From Planomicrobium stackebrandtii (GTDB lineage Bacteria > Bacillota > Bacilli > Bacillales_A > Planococcaceae), in contig NZ_JAUSWB010000010.1 of NCBI RefSeq assembly GCF_030814955.1, positions 1 to 64,000 on the forward strand: a stretch of 64,000 nucleotides of DNA, written 5' to 3'. The notes beneath the pieces were generated by a model that was given only the letters and a program-made list of their open reading frames with translations, ran no database searches and was not told the origin of the DNA. Positions 20,316 to 28,968 of the stretch are shown one piece after another. The number at the start of each line of letters is the position of its first letter. The first letter of the stretch is position 1. The position numbers and the translations under genes are program-made.

Positions 20316-21215
20316 ATGAAAATAGCAATTACTGGCGGTACTGGATTTGTAGGCAGAGAACTGACCCGTTTGCTGCTGGATAGAGGCGATGAGGTAGTTA
20401 TTTTGACAAGAAAGCCGAAAGCCCCTTCCGATAAAATTACATACGTCGAATGGCTGACAAAAGATGCCGTTCCTGAAAGACAGCTGGAAGGCGTAGACGC
20501 TTTTGTCAACTTGGCTGGCGCATCCATAAATGACGGGCGCTGGAGCGAAGAACAGAAAAAACTGATTTATTCGAGCCGGATGGATGCCACTAACGAATTG
20601 CTGCGGATTTTTCATAAACTTGAGAAAAAACCGAAAGTGCTTGTGAATGCCAGCGCCATCGGAATTTATCCGCCGTCTGAAACGGTGACTTATACAGAAG
20701 CTTCCGCCGACAGAGGTTCTGATTTTCTGGCTCAAACTGTTCGCGACTGGGAGATACTAGCGGCCAGAGCGGAAGAAGCCGGCTTGCGTGTAGCGTGCGG
20801 CCGATTTGGCATTGTTCTCGGAAAAGATGAAGGGGCACTTCCACTGATGGCTTTGCCATACAAACTTTTTGCAGGCGGTACAGTTGGTTCCGGCAAGCAA
20901 TGGCTGTCATGGATCCATGTAAAAGACACAGCACGGGCATTGATTTTTGCGATCGATAACGATGGGCTGAACGGTGCATTCAATGTTGCAGCTCCACAGC
21001 CAAAACAAATGAAGGATTTCGGCAAAGAAATTGCACATGCGCTCGGTCGTCCTCACTGGATACCGGTCCCCTCATTCGCATTGAAAACGGCTTTAGGCGA
21101 TAAAAGCCAATTGGTTCTTGAGGGACAACGGGTCCTGCCTACCGTACTTGAACAGCATGGTTTCCAGTTCAAGTTTCCCAATTTACGATCGGCACTGGCT
21201 GATATCTACAAATAA
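20316..21215 (+). CDS. yfhF: TIGR01777 family NAD-dependent epimerase (YfhF-like)
   Basis: 299 residues. The N-terminal Rossmann motif TGGTGFVG is at residues 6-13, followed by an SDR-extended domain and a C-terminal DUF1731-type segment (about 250-299). The family is annotated as sugar-nucleotide epimerase but its substrate is unknown. GGAGG stands 8 bases before the ATG. Divergent from recX as in B. subtilis. Confidence 0.9.
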   Translation: MKIAITGGTGFVGRELTRLLLDRGDEVVILTRKPKAPSDKITYVEWLTKDAVPERQLEGVDAFVNLAGASINDGRWSEEQKKLIYSSRMDATNELLRIFHKLEKKPKVLVNASAIGIYPPSETVTYTEASADRGSDFLAQTVRDWEILAARAEEAGLRVACGRFGIVLGKDEGALPLMALPYKLFAGGTVGSGKQWLSWIHVKDTARALIFAIDNDGLNGAFNVAAPQPKQMKDFGKEIAHALGRPHWIPVPSFALKTALGDKSQLVLEGQRVLPTVLEQHGFQFKFPNLRSALADIYK

Positions 21216-21256
21216 GGCTATAATGGGGGGATGATTAACTGAAGGACGTGATATCC

Positions 21257-22621
21257 ATGAACGATAAACCCATTATTGAAGAAGGCCAAAAATTTCCGAT
21301 GACGATTAAACGGCTTGGCATTAACGGCGAAGGCATTGGCTATTTCAAACGCAATGTGGTATTTGTACCGGGAGCTTTGCCGGGAGAGGAAATCACAGCG
21401 CAAGTGACTGTGGTCAAGCGCAATTTTGCTGAAGCCCGCATCGTCAAAATGCGCACCGCTTCGCCTCACCGCCAGACACCGCCCTGCCCAATTTATGAAG
21501 CTTGCGGCGGTTGCCAATTGCAGCATATGACTTACGACCAGCAACTGGTCGAAAAACGTGATCTTGTTGTGCAGGCATTAGAACGTTACTTGAAAGGCTC
21601 GAAAGTCCATGTCGAGAAAACCATTGGCATGGAAGATCCGTGGCATTACCGCAATAAAAGCCAGTTCCAAACACGCCTGAAAGGTTCAAAAGTCATTGCT
21701 GGCTTGTTTGCAGAAGGTTCCCATCAACTACTGGACATCGAACAATGCATCGTTCAGCATCCTGACACGACAGTTATCACCAATGCTGTTAAACGGATTC
21801 TGGAAGAACTGAAAATGCCGATTTATGACGGCAAGACGATGAAAGGCATTATCCGCACCATTGTCGTTCGCACCGGCGTCAAAACCGGCGAAATCCAATT
21901 GGTTTTGGTGACGACACGATCAAAAATTCCACAAAAAGAATTATTGCTGGAACGTTTGAAAAAAATTGATACGAATCTGGTATCGATCGTCCAAAACATC
22001 AACAAAGAAAAAACCTCGCTCATTTTCGGAGATGAAACGATTACATTATTCGGCAAAGATACCATCCATGAAGAGCTGGGCGAATTGGCATTCGATTTGT
22101 CTGCCCGTGCTTTTTTCCAACTCAACCCGACACAGACCGTTCGCCTATACAATGAAATTAAACGTGCTGCTGATTTGACTGGGCAGGAAAAAGTAGTCGA
22201 TGCTTATTGCGGCGTCGGCACCATCGGTCTTTGGCTGGCAGACAGTGCCAAGGAAATCCGTGGAATGGATGTTCTTCATGAAAGTGTCGTTGATGCAAAA
22301 GCAAATGCCAAGAAACAAGGGTATGCGGCAAAATATGTAACCGGCACAGCCGAAAAATGGCTGGAGCTTTGGAGCAACGAAGGATTTGTTCCTGATGTAC
22401 TGACTGTTGATCCACCACGCACCGGATTGGCTGATTCGCTATTGGAAACCATTTTGAAAGTAAAACCGAAACGCTTTGTCTACACATCGTGCAACCCTTC
22501 CACATTGGCAAAGGACTTGCAGCAATTGACGAAGATCTACCGGATCGAATATATCCAACCGGTCGACATGTTCCCACAAACCGCACAAGTAGAATCCGTA
22601 ACAAAATTAGTGTTGAAATAG
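21257..22621 (+). CDS. 23S rRNA (uracil-C5)-methyltransferase, RlmCD/RumA family (YfjO-like)
   Basis: 454 residues. An N-terminal TRAM domain (about 10-65) is followed by iron-sulfur ligands Cys77, Cys83 and Cys86 ([10 protein letters not shown]), then a SAM-dependent methyltransferase domain with [12 protein letters not shown] near 315 and the catalytic Cys in [11 protein letters not shown] near 418. It methylates uridine in 23S rRNA or tRNA. Start at the ATG 21257 (GAAGGA 10 bases upstream); an in-frame GTG three codons earlier lies on that site. A paralogue is encoded at 55037-56398, as YfjO and YefA are in B. subtilis; which acts on which uridine cannot be told. The TAG stop at 22619-22621 abuts repeat cluster 1. 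Confidence 0.92.
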   Translation: MNDKPIIEEGQKFPMTIKRLGINGEGIGYFKRNVVFVPGALPGEEITAQVTVVKRNFAEARIVKMRTASPHRQTPPCPIYEACGGCQLQHMTYDQQLVEKRDLVVQALERYLKGSKVHVEKTIGMEDPWHYRNKSQFQTRLKGSKVIAGLFAEGSHQLLDIEQCIVQHPDTTVITNAVKRILEELKMPIYDGKTMKGIIRTIVVRTGVKTGEIQLVLVTTRSKIPQKELLLERLKKIDTNLVSIVQNINKEKTSLIFGDETITLFGKDTIHEELGELAFDLSARAFFQLNPTQTVRLYNEIKRAADLTGQEKVVDAYCGVGTIGLWLADSAKEIRGMDVLHESVVDAKANAKKQGYAAKYVTGTAEKWLELWSNEGFVPDVLTVDPPRTGLADSLLETILKVKPKRFVYTSCNPSTLAKDLQQLTKIYRIEYIQPVDMFPQTAQVESVTKLVLK

Positions 22622-22740
22622 GAAAAGCGCAAGCAGCCGTTTAGCCCCGACAAGCGCTGGAAGCCTTACCGGTAATGGCGGCCTTTGCCATTGCTGGTAA
22701 GGCTGAAGCGACTCGAGGGGCTGGCTGCTGGAGTCTGGAC
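22622..22740 (+). repeat. Hairpin repeat cluster 1, element 1a (type II)
   Basis: Begins GAAAAGCGCAAGCAGCC directly after the rlmCD-type stop codon and ends GGAGTCTGGAC. The arms fold back: AGCCCC pairs with GGGGCT and AAGCCTTACC with GGTAAGGCT, around an ATGGC...GCCAT core with a pyrimidine-rich tip. Nearly the same element occurs three times in cluster 3. Its frames are open by chance of composition and I reject them as genes. Confidence 0.85.
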
Positions 22741-22746
22741 AATAAA

Positions 22747-22867
22747 GAAAAGCGCAAGCGCCCGTTTAGGTCCGACCGGCATAAGATGCTCCGGCGAAGC
22801 GGCGTTTCTTCAGCCGCACAGCTGGAGTGGCTTATGACCCTAGGACCTGGGCGCTGGAGTCTGGACA
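22747..22867 (+). repeat. Hairpin repeat cluster 1, element 1b (type I)
   Basis: Begins AAGCGCAAGCGCCC and ends GGGCGCTGGAGTCTGGACA. Paired segments from outside in are GCGCCC/GGGCGC, AGGTCC/GGACCT, CATAAG/CTTATG, GCTCC/GGAG and GCGGC/GCCGC. Confidence 0.85.
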
Positions 22868-23052
22868 AAGAAAAGCGCAAGCTGCCAATAGCAGTAGCTA
22901 ACCTAAAAGCGCGACTTCCTGTCGCAACGGTTAGCTGACCCGCATCCTGCGGCCCCTCGATGGGCATAAGACGCGCTGGCGAAGCGGCATGTTTTCAGCC
23001 GCACAGCTGGAGTGGCTTATGACCCTAGGGCCTGGGCGCTGGAGTCTGGACA
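22868..23052 (+). repeat. Hairpin repeat cluster 1, element 1c (type I interrupted by a third hairpin)
   Basis: The right-hand two thirds match type I (CATAAG...CTTATG, GGCCC...GGGCC). The left arm, after AAGCGCAAGC, is interrupted by an unrelated hairpin in which AGCTAACC (about 22896) pairs with GGTTAGCT (about 22928) around GCGAC/GTCGC. This looks like one small palindromic element inserted into another. Confidence 0.7.
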
Positions 23053-23062
23053 ATAGGAAAAG

Positions 23063-23103
23063 AAAAGCTGGACCAGAGAATTCTACTCTCTGGTCCAGCT
23101 TTT
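23063..23103. terminator. Bidirectional terminator between repeat cluster 1 and the MFS gene
   Basis: A perfect 16-bp inverted repeat (23063-23078 with 23088-23103, AAAAGCTGGACCAGAG) is followed by a T run on the plus strand and starts with an A run on the other side. It can serve the plus-strand methyltransferase transcript and the convergent MFS gene. Confidence 0.85.
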
Positions 23104-23116
23104 TTGTTGGAATACT

Positions 23117-24295
23117 CTATATCGCATCTGCCCTCTTCGTATTGCCCTTCATGGCGATCAACAGCAAAATCAGCAGCAGCATCCCTGCAATCAACAGCAA
23201 AAAACTGAGTCCTCCTGAGTATTCAATAAACAATCCGCCCAGCGACGGTCCTGCCAGGCTGCCGATGCTAAAAGCGATGCCGCACAGTAAATTACCAGTG
23301 GGCAATAGATCTTTCGGCATTAAGTCCGCCATATAAGAAATGCCAAGCGAAAACGTAGATCCGACAAACATGCCGGCCAGTGCAAATAATCCGACAGTCA
23401 GCCAGGCATTAGATTCATAGAAGCTGGCGGTTGCAAATGTTGCCGCTCCTCCCGCTAAAATCAGCAACAACACTTTTCTTCTGCCAATCCGATCACTTAA
23501 ATTCCCCAACGGCAATTGCGTTGCAATCGCACCTAGGGAAAAAGCAGCGAGCATGATGGAAACCATGCCTACTTCTATCGATTGCCGCAAAGCGTAGACT
23601 GGATAGATGGCATGGAGCGAGGCTTCCAAAAAACCATAGCCGAGCGGCGGCAGGAATGCGACCCATGCTATAATCAAAGCCGCTTTAAAGCGCCCCAATG
23701 TACCTTTCGCAGTCATACTGCCTCCTGAAAATTCCGGAAAATCGTTTTTTAACAGGAACACCAGCGACCAGGCGACCAGACACAGTAAGCCAGAGACGAT
23801 AAACGGCAATGCTTCAAATACTTCCACCATCGGCACGAAAAGAGGGCCTGCCCCAAAACCAATGCTGAACGACATTCCATAAATGGCGATATTGCGCCCC
23901 AGCCGGTGCTGCGGCGACGTGCTGGTAATCCAGGTTTGAGTTGAAAAATGCAGCGCCTGGTCACCTATACCGATCAATATGCGCAGGACAAACCAAAACA
24001 AGACCGATTTCCACAGGGGAAAAAGCAAAAGGGACAGGATGACTAATCCCCCTCCCACTAAAATCAATGGCTTATAGCCAAACTTTCGCAGCTGCGGTTC
24101 CATAAATGGTGCAATTAATAAGGTTCCTACATACAAGCCGGTGGCACTCAAGCCATTCAATGCAGACGAGACGCCGTCCTGCTCAAAAATAACCGCAATC
24201 AGTGGCAGCAGCATCCCTTGCGAAAAACCGGATATGGAGACGATGGCCACCAAAATCCAAAAACGGCCACGTTCACTTTTCAAAAAACTTTTCAT
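23117..24295 (-). CDS. MFS transporter (YfkF-like)
   Basis: 392 residues with about 12 hydrophobic segments. The loop motif NLSDRIGRRKVLLL near 265 is the second copy of the MFS signature. Substrate unknown; drug:H+ antiporter-like. The ATG at 24295 has GGGGAGG 5 bases upstream; seven further in-frame codons upstream are rejected. It is divergent from the OsmC gene. Other yfk-region homologues nearby (YfkH-like YihY, YfkK) make YfkF the best comparison, but sequence alone does not fix orthology. Confidence 0.82.
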   Translation of the reverse strand: MKSFLKSERGRFWILVAIVSISGFSQGMLLPLIAVIFEQDGVSSALNGLSATGLYVGTLLIAPFMEPQLRKFGYKPLILVGGGLVILSLLLFPLWKSVLFWFVLRILIGIGDQALHFSTQTWITSTSPQHRLGRNIAIYGMSFSIGFGAGPLFVPMVEVFEALPFIVSGLLCLVAWSLVFLLKNDFPEFSGGSMTAKGTLGRFKAALIIAWVAFLPPLGYGFLEASLHAIYPVYALRQSIEVGMVSIMLAAFSLGAIATQLPLGNLSDRIGRRKVLLLILAGGAATFATASFYESNAWLTVGLFALAGMFVGSTFSLGISYMADLMPKDLLPTGNLLCGIAFSIGSLAGPSLGGLFIEYSGGLSFLLLIAGMLLLILLLIAMKGNTKRADAI

Positions 24296-24374
24296 GATGC
24301 CTCCCCGAACAAGCACGTTCTTTTGTATTTAATAAGAATTCAGATACAATTCTAACATAAGGAGGCGTTAACAA

Positions 24375-24755
24375 ATGAATTATTCAATGAACAAAAATGG
24401 CTTTACGGGGCATCTGCCTTTTGGCAAGCTCGAAATTTCAAGTAATGAAGAATATGGCTTTCGTCCATATCAACTACTGGTTTCCTCATTGGCAGTTTGC
24501 AGCGGCGGAGTGATGAGGAAAGTGCTTGATAAAATGAGAATGCCTGCTGAAGATATCCAAATCGAGGTTAAAGAGATTGTGCGCAATAAAGAAGAGGCAG
24601 ACCGGGTTGAAAAAGTCCATTTGCATTTTATCATTGCGGGCAATATCAACAAAGAAAAAATGCCGCGTATTATGGAACTGACCCGAAAAAACTGTTCAAT
24701 GGTGCAGTCTGTTCAGGATTCAATTGAAATCATTGAAACTTTCGAAATCCGTTAG
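24375..24755 (+). CDS. OsmC/Ohr family protein
   Basis: 126 residues with the OsmC fold. The two conserved cysteines appear as AVCSGG (Cys near 38) and KNCSMVQSV (Cys near 108), the reactive pair of thiol peroxidases of this family. The short length and YhfA-like sequence place it in the less-studied OsmC branch rather than the organic hydroperoxide resistance Ohr group, so a peroxidase role is an inference from the cysteines. The start follows AAGGAGG by about 10 bases. Divergent from the MFS gene; terminator after it. Confidence 0.88.
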   Translation: MNYSMNKNGFTGHLPFGKLEISSNEEYGFRPYQLLVSSLAVCSGGVMRKVLDKMRMPAEDIQIEVKEIVRNKEEADRVEKVHLHFIIAGNINKEKMPRIMELTRKNCSMVQSVQDSIEIIETFEIR

Positions 24756-24761
24756 CCATCA

Positions 24762-24813
24762 TAAAAGGCTCATTCCGCATCTGATTTCAGATTTTGGATG
24801 AGCCTTTATGTTT
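24762..24813 (+). terminator. Terminator of the OsmC gene
   Basis: AAAGGCTCAT pairs with ATGAGCCTTT, with an inner ATCTGA/TCAGAT stem and a T-rich tail. Confidence 0.75.
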
Positions 24814-24934
24814 TATATACAGTTAAGTTATCTTTCATAATCCCATTTTCGGTTAAGGCACCGATGAAATGCGCGAACCGCCTCCTTTGGAATTCCTGAT
24901 GTTGTGGTTTGGTTTCGCTGATTCCCTTCGGCCT
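24806..24934 (-). CDS. Candidate small protein with a possible ATC start
   Basis: On the minus strand about 39 codons run without interruption and end at TAA (24808-24806). GGGGAGG stands 9 bases before an ATC codon that would begin the frame (ISETKPQHQE...). No ATG, GTG or TTG in this frame gives a sensible start. The predicted product is polar and basic in its middle (QRRRFAHFIGALTE) and looks protein-like. I do not recognise a family. Its 3' end overlaps the OsmC terminator. It is either a real small gene with a rare start codon, a start lost by mutation, or chance. Confidence 0.3.
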   Translation of the reverse strand, partial: RPKGISETKPQHQEFQRRRFAHFIGALTENGIMKDNLTVYKT

Positions 24935-25087
24935 CCCCTCTCTGTTGAATAAGCCTACTTTAACACAAACTTTATATTAAGTAAATATTCTAAATAAATA
25001 AACTAGTAAAATAATTAGTTCTACCTATAGTTATTGAAATCGTCTCCATTATCCGTTACGATTAACATGCGAAATGAGGTGTATCCA
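24935..25087. other. AT-rich intergenic stretch before the SE1561-type gene
   Basis: No further gene is seen. The sequence is very AT-rich between 24970 and 25035 and must hold the promoter of the downstream small gene, but no clear -35/-10 pair stands out. Confidence 0.4.
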
Positions 25088-25282
25088 TTGGGGAAATCCA
25101 TTACGAACAAAGAACAGCAGGTCTCTTATATGAAACAGCGCTTAAGCATGTTTTTAGAAGTATTAGATGCTATTGAACCGGAAAACACAGAACTTGAAGA
25201 TATTGATCGCTTAATTGCGATGGTCGATGACTTAGATGACAAGATGAAGCAATTTCAGGATCGTCCAACTGAAGAGCAGTAA
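25088..25282 (+). CDS. SE1561 family small protein
   Basis: 64 residues beginning GKSITNKEQQVSYMKQRL, acidic and helical with a probable coiled-coil C-terminal half (DLDDKMKQF). This matches the uncharacterised SE1561 family found across staphylococci and bacilli. TTG at 25088 is the start: GAGGTG lies 6 bases upstream, and the earlier in-frame codons back to 25034 have no binding site. Function unknown. Confidence 0.8.
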   Translation: MGKSITNKEQQVSYMKQRLSMFLEVLDAIEPENTELEDIDRLIAMVDDLDDKMKQFQDRPTEEQ

Positions 25283-25285
25283 GCA

Positions 25286-25325
25286 GAAAATCCTTTGCCT
25301 ATCCGGCAATGGATTTTTCTTTTGT
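25286..25325 (+). terminator. Terminator of the SE1561-type gene
   Basis: AAAATCC and TTGCC pair with GGCAA and GGATTTT around a 5-base loop, followed by TTCTTTTG. Confidence 0.7.
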
Positions 25326-25475
25326 TCTCTATTAAGACATTCCCTGCTCTCATAGTCTGGAGTAACCATGATAAAATAGAATAAATACAGAATATTTAAG
25401 CTCCTCTCCAAGATTTGCTAGCACTTTGTAGATTCTTTTCCTTCTGCAAATCCGCAATAATTCCAAGGAAGCCGG

Positions 25476-27353
25476 GTGGCACTTATGGTATTTTTAAAAA
25501 CTCATATCGAATTAATTGCATCGATTTTTTCAGGAATTTTAATTGTGCTCGCCTTTACTTTGGAAACACAGCAATACTTCACTTATTCGGTTTTTACTTA
25601 TTTGCTGGCATTCGGGATTGGCGGCTATGCGAAAGCGAAATACGGCATTCTGAAAACACTTGAAGACCGGCAGCTGAATGTTGAAATCTTGATGATTTTA
25701 GCAGCAGTCGGTTCTTCCATCATCGGCTACTGGACAGAAGGCGCTATCCTGATTTTCATCTTCTCTTTAAGCGGTGCCTTGGAAACCTATACGATGAACA
25801 AAAGCCGCAAAGAAATAACTTCCTTAATGGAACTCCAGCCTGAAGCTGCTTGGCTGCTTAAAGAAGGGCAGACGGTGCGTGTCCCAATCGAAGAACTGGC
25901 TACAGGGGATCTTATCGTCGTAAAGCCCGGAGAACGGATACCAGTGGACGGCGCTTTGCACATCGGCCAAAGCGCTGTAGATGAGTCTGCCATCAGCGGA
26001 GAAGCACTTCCTGTCTCAAAATATGAAAAAGATGAACTTTACGCAGGTACTGTGAATTTGTCTGGCGCCATCACCATGGTGATGACCAAGCCCAGCTCTG
26101 AAACCATGTTCCAAAAGATTATTGATCTCGTTCAATCGGCGCAAAGCGAGAAATCCCCTTCCCAGCAATTTATCGAGCGTTTTGAAAGCCGTTATGTAAA
26201 AGTGGTGCTCGCTACGTTTGTGCTTATGCTGTTTATGCCGCATTACCTTTTGGGCTGGGATTGGAATACAACCTTTTACCGCGCAATGGTTTTGCTGGTC
26301 GTAGCGTCACCTTGTGCGCTAGTTGCTTCCATCATGCCTGCCACGCTTGCCGCCATTTCCAATGGAGCTAAAAGCGGCATTATTTTCAAAGGCGGCATGC
26401 ACCTCGAAAATTTGAGTGTGGTACGAGCTATCGCTTTTGATAAAACCGGCACATTGACGCGGGGCCAGCCGGAAGTCACAGATTTTGTCATTCGAAAAGG
26501 AGCAGATCCTCAACTTGCGATGGCGAAAATTGCCGGCATCGAATCTCAATCGAACCATCCGCTTGCCAAAGCCATCCATGATTTTATTGTCTCAAAAGGA
26601 ATTGTTCCGCTGCAGAATTTGGCCATTGAAGATGTTCCCGGCAATGGTTTGAAAGCAACTATTGGCCGGGAGAAGTTTCTCGTCGGAAAGCCAAAGTTTG
26701 TAGATGAAAGCCTGGCAGAAGCATTTGAAAATGGTCTTTTGACTAAACTGGCCAATCAGGGGAAAACAGTCACATTTGTCCGTGATAATCACGGAATACT
26801 TGCTGCCATGGCCTTAAAGGATACGGTCCGTGATATTACCAAATCAACAATTGAAGAATTGCAAAAATCAGGCATTTACTGCATCATGCTGACGGGTGAT
26901 AACCGCAAGACAGCAGCCGTGATTGCCAAAGAAACAGGCGTTAATGATTACATTGCTGAATGTCTGCCGGCTGACAAAGTAAATGAGCTGAAAAAACTAT
27001 TGGAAAAGTATAAGTATGTGGCCATGACAGGCGATGGCATAAATGATGCACCTGCCCTGGCAACTGCAACGACAGGCATCGCAATGGGTGCTGGAACCGA
27101 TATTGCTTTAGAGACTGCCGACGTCATCCTCATGAAAAATGATTTGTCGCGTATTGCCTATTCAATCCGCCTGTCCCGTAAAATGCAGCGCATTGTGAAG
27201 CAGAATATCTTTTTTTCTGTTTCGATTATCATCCTCTTGATTATTTCCAACTTTTTTCAAGCCATCACGCTGCCCATTGGCGTCATTGGACACGAAGGCA
27301 GCACAATTTTAGTCATCTTAAACGGCTTGCGCATGCTAAACCGGCACGTATAG
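25476..27353 (+). CDS. Heavy-metal-translocating P-type ATPase, ZosA/CadA-like without metal-binding N-domain
   Basis: 625 residues. The transmembrane metal site is SPC at 278-280, with actuator motif SGEALPV near 174, phosphorylation motif DKTGTLT (Asp322), HP motif SNHPLAK near 358 and hinge GDGINDAP near 520. There is no N-terminal heavy-metal-associated domain, which fits B. subtilis ZosA, a PerR-controlled zinc importer, better than CadA or CopA. I see no PerR box in the 190 bases upstream, so specificity for Zn2+ is inferred. The GTG at 25476 follows AAGGA by 6 bases; an ATG three codons later is possible. A strong terminator follows. Confidence 0.88.
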   Translation: MALMVFLKTHIELIASIFSGILIVLAFTLETQQYFTYSVFTYLLAFGIGGYAKAKYGILKTLEDRQLNVEILMILAAVGSSIIGYWTEGAILIFIFSLSGALETYTMNKSRKEITSLMELQPEAAWLLKEGQTVRVPIEELATGDLIVVKPGERIPVDGALHIGQSAVDESAISGEALPVSKYEKDELYAGTVNLSGAITMVMTKPSSETMFQKIIDLVQSAQSEKSPSQQFIERFESRYVKVVLATFVLMLFMPHYLLGWDWNTTFYRAMVLLVVASPCALVASIMPATLAAISNGAKSGIIFKGGMHLENLSVVRAIAFDKTGTLTRGQPEVTDFVIRKGADPQLAMAKIAGIESQSNHPLAKAIHDFIVSKGIVPLQNLAIEDVPGNGLKATIGREKFLVGKPKFVDESLAEAFENGLLTKLANQGKTVTFVRDNHGILAAMALKDTVRDITKSTIEELQKSGIYCIMLTGDNRKTAAVIAKETGVNDYIAECLPADKVNELKKLLEKYKYVAMTGDGINDAPALATATTGIAMGAGTDIALETADVILMKNDLSRIAYSIRLSRKMQRIVKQNIFFSVSIIILLIISNFFQAITLPIGVIGHEGSTILVILNGLRMLNRHV

Positions 27354-27395
27354 AAAAAGGCATCCTGAATGGTAATCATTCAGGATGCCTTCTTT
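27354..27395. terminator. Shared terminator of the P-type ATPase and YihY genes
   Basis: A perfect 17-bp inverted repeat (27354-27370 with 27376-27392) with a 5-base loop. The last codons and TGA stop of the convergent YihY gene form one arm of the stem. Confidence 0.85.
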
Positions 27396-28194
27396 TATTG
27401 AAATGCCGGCGTTCATTCATCACGGCATTAATTTGTCCACCAATTATCAATAGCATGGCGGAGATATAAAGCCATAGCATCAGGATGATAACACCGCCGA
27501 TACTGCCATAAGTGGCTGAAAAGTTACCGAAATTGCTAATGTAGATGGAAAACAAATAGGAAGTCACTATCCAGCCAATGGCTGCAAATGCGGCGCCTCC
27601 CAGAACGCTCAGAATGTTCATCTTTACATTTGGGGCTAGCCAGTAGATGATGGCGCAAGCGACAAATGTGATGACTGCTGGGATGGTAAAGCGAATTGAA
27701 CTCCACAAAGTCAGAAATCCTGCTTCCAAACCCAGGAATGAAAATATCAATAACCCAAGCTGCTCACCAAAAACAGGCAATGCCAAAGCTACAATCAAAA
27801 TAAAAATTAACAGGATGGTCATCAAAATCGACATTCCCCGAGCTATGAGAAGCGGGCGATTTTCTGTTACTTTGTAAGAAAGATTCAAAGACTTGATCAA
27901 GGCGTCCATACCAAGGCTTGCCGACCAAATCGTCGCTAAAATACCAAATGACAACAATCCAGTGTTTTGACTGGTTAAAATTTCTGCCAAAGTACTTTCA
28001 ATCAGTACATAGACTTCTGCTGGAACAACTTCTTCCATGAAACTATAAATTTGATCTTGCGATAGAGATAAATACGGCAACAGGGTTACCAGGAAAATCA
28101 GCAAAGGAAAAATTGACAAGAGGAAAAAAAACGCCAACTGTGCTCCAAGTCCTGGCACGTCGACGTCTTTAATCCGCTGAAACAACTCTTTCAA
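27376..28194 (-). CDS. YihY/BrkB family inner-membrane protein (YfkH-like)
   Basis: About 272 residues with six hydrophobic segments, opening with ELFQRIKDVDVPGLGAQL and containing the conserved SFPLLIF-type segment and Gly/Pro-rich GAAFAAIGW block of the YihY (formerly RNase BN/BrkB) family. Function unclear. The start is uncertain. The open frame extends upstream to 28464, but that part is a His/Thr-rich translation of the Ser/Asn-coding repeat of the preceding gene and is rejected. I place the start at TTG 28194, which has a weak AAAAGG; GTG at 28215 or a start near 28341 is possible. It lies downstream of the YtxH gene on the same strand. Confidence 0.8.
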   Translation of the reverse strand: MKELFQRIKDVDVPGLGAQLAFFFLLSIFPLLIFLVTLLPYLSLSQDQIYSFMEEVVPAEVYVLIESTLAEILTSQNTGLLSFGILATIWSASLGMDALIKSLNLSYKVTENRPLLIARGMSILMTILLIFILIVALALPVFGEQLGLLIFSFLGLEAGFLTLWSSIRFTIPAVITFVACAIIYWLAPNVKMNILSVLGGAAFAAIGWIVTSYLFSIYISNFGNFSATYGSIGGVIILMLWLYISAMLLIIGGQINAVMNERRHFNKRRHPE

Positions 28195-28285
28195 AAAACC
28201 TTTTCCCGTTGTCACATCATAACTGACTGCATGCTCACGGTCTTGGTCCTTTTGCTGTCCTGCAGGTTTTGAGGGAGTAATCGGC

Positions 28286-28861
28286 TTATGACCGATTCCC
28301 AGAATTTGAATTGTTGCCAGACTGATTGCTTTTCCCAGCATTGTTATTAGATGTTGATGAATTGTTGCTCGATGATTTGTTGCTTGATGATGAGTTGTTA
28401 TTTGATGATGAATTATTGCTTGATGATGAGCTGTTGTTCGATGTTGAAGAAGAATCTTTATCATCTGTCAACGAAGAAGTTGGAGACGGGTTGTCTTCTT
28501 TAACTGCTGAGATGACATCATCCTTCGTTTCTACAACTGCCTTTTTAGTGTCCATAAATGCTTCTTTTGTTTCTAATGCCATTTCTTTCACTTGCGGAGT
28601 CATATCTTTCAACTCATTTACTTTGCTGCCCACGTAAGAAGCATCTTCAGAGATACGTGAATACAGATTTTGTGCTCTTTCAGCTTGTTGCTGGAAAGCC
28701 TGCACTAATTCATCTCTATTTGAAGCATAGTATTTTGCACTGCTGCTTGCTTTTTTCGATTTGTTCACAACATCGTTTCTCGTGTTTTTATCAAGTAGTG
28801 AGACAATAATCCCCACTGCTGCTCCTACTAGTAAACCTGTCATTAATTTGTTTTGGCTCAT
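28286..28861 (-). CDS. YtxH domain protein with Ser/Asn-rich tail
   Basis: 191 residues. The YtxH pattern is at the N terminus: a short membrane segment (GLLVGAAVGIIVSLLD, about 7-22) followed by a charged helix with RNDVVNKSKKASSSAKYY. The middle (about 45-125) is helical. The last 55 residues are almost only Ser and Asn with scattered Lys/Gly. The ATG at 28861 is preceded by GGGAGGA. A sigma-B-like promoter stands upstream (28910-28935), in line with the sigma-B control of ytxGHJ in B. subtilis. Function unknown; probably a general-stress, membrane-anchored protein. Confidence 0.85.
   Translation of the reverse strand: MSQNKLMTGLLVGAAVGIIVSLLDKNTRNDVVNKSKKASSSAKYYASNRDELVQAFQQQAERAQNLYSRISEDASYVGSKVNELKDMTPQVKEMALETKEAFMDTKKAVVETKDDVISAVKEDNPSPTSSLTDDKDSSSTSNNSSSSSNNSSSNNNSSSSNKSSSNNSSTSNNNAGKSNQSGNNSNSGNRS
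28289..28455. repeat. Low-complexity AAC/AGC-type codon repeat encoding a Ser/Asn tail
   Basis: Imperfect trinucleotide repetition of Ser and Asn codons at the 3' end of the YtxH gene. It produces long open frames in all other readings, including Asp/Leu-rich ones on the plus strand, which are shadows. Confidence 0.75.
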
Positions 28862-28909
28862 CCTAAATTCCTCCCAATATAAAATAAGATTTTCACATCT
28901 GTTAGGAAT

Positions 28910-28935
28910 TTTCCCTAATCTTTGAAATTCTAAAC
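28910..28935 (-). promoter_or_regulatory. Sigma-B-like promoter of the YtxH gene
   Basis: On the minus strand GTTTAG (28935-28930) and GGGAAA (28915-28910) are separated by 14 bases, close to the sigma-B consensus GTTTAA-N13/15-GGGTAT. Confidence 0.55.
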
Positions 28936-28945
28936 ACTTATGCAT

Positions 28946-28968
28946 AAGTTATTTTTTAAAAATAACTT
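28946..28968. promoter_or_regulatory. Palindrome upstream of the alanine/glycine symporter gene
   Basis: AAGTTATTTTT and its exact complement flank one central base, immediately upstream of a TTGACT -35-like hexamer (28968-28973). It may be an operator; no regulator is recognised. Confidence 0.4.

Noticed and set aside
24813-25033. Riboswitch considered upstream of the SE1561-type gene
   Set aside because: No conserved aptamer motif of a class I know; the structured part is the OsmC terminator.
28341-28464. His/Thr-rich N-terminal extension of the YihY protein
   Set aside because: It is the out-of-frame translation of the Ser/Asn codon repeat of the upstream YtxH gene.
28326-28637. Plus-strand Asp/Leu-rich frame of 103 codons
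   Set aside because: Antisense reading of the Ser/Asn repeat; no ribosome binding site.
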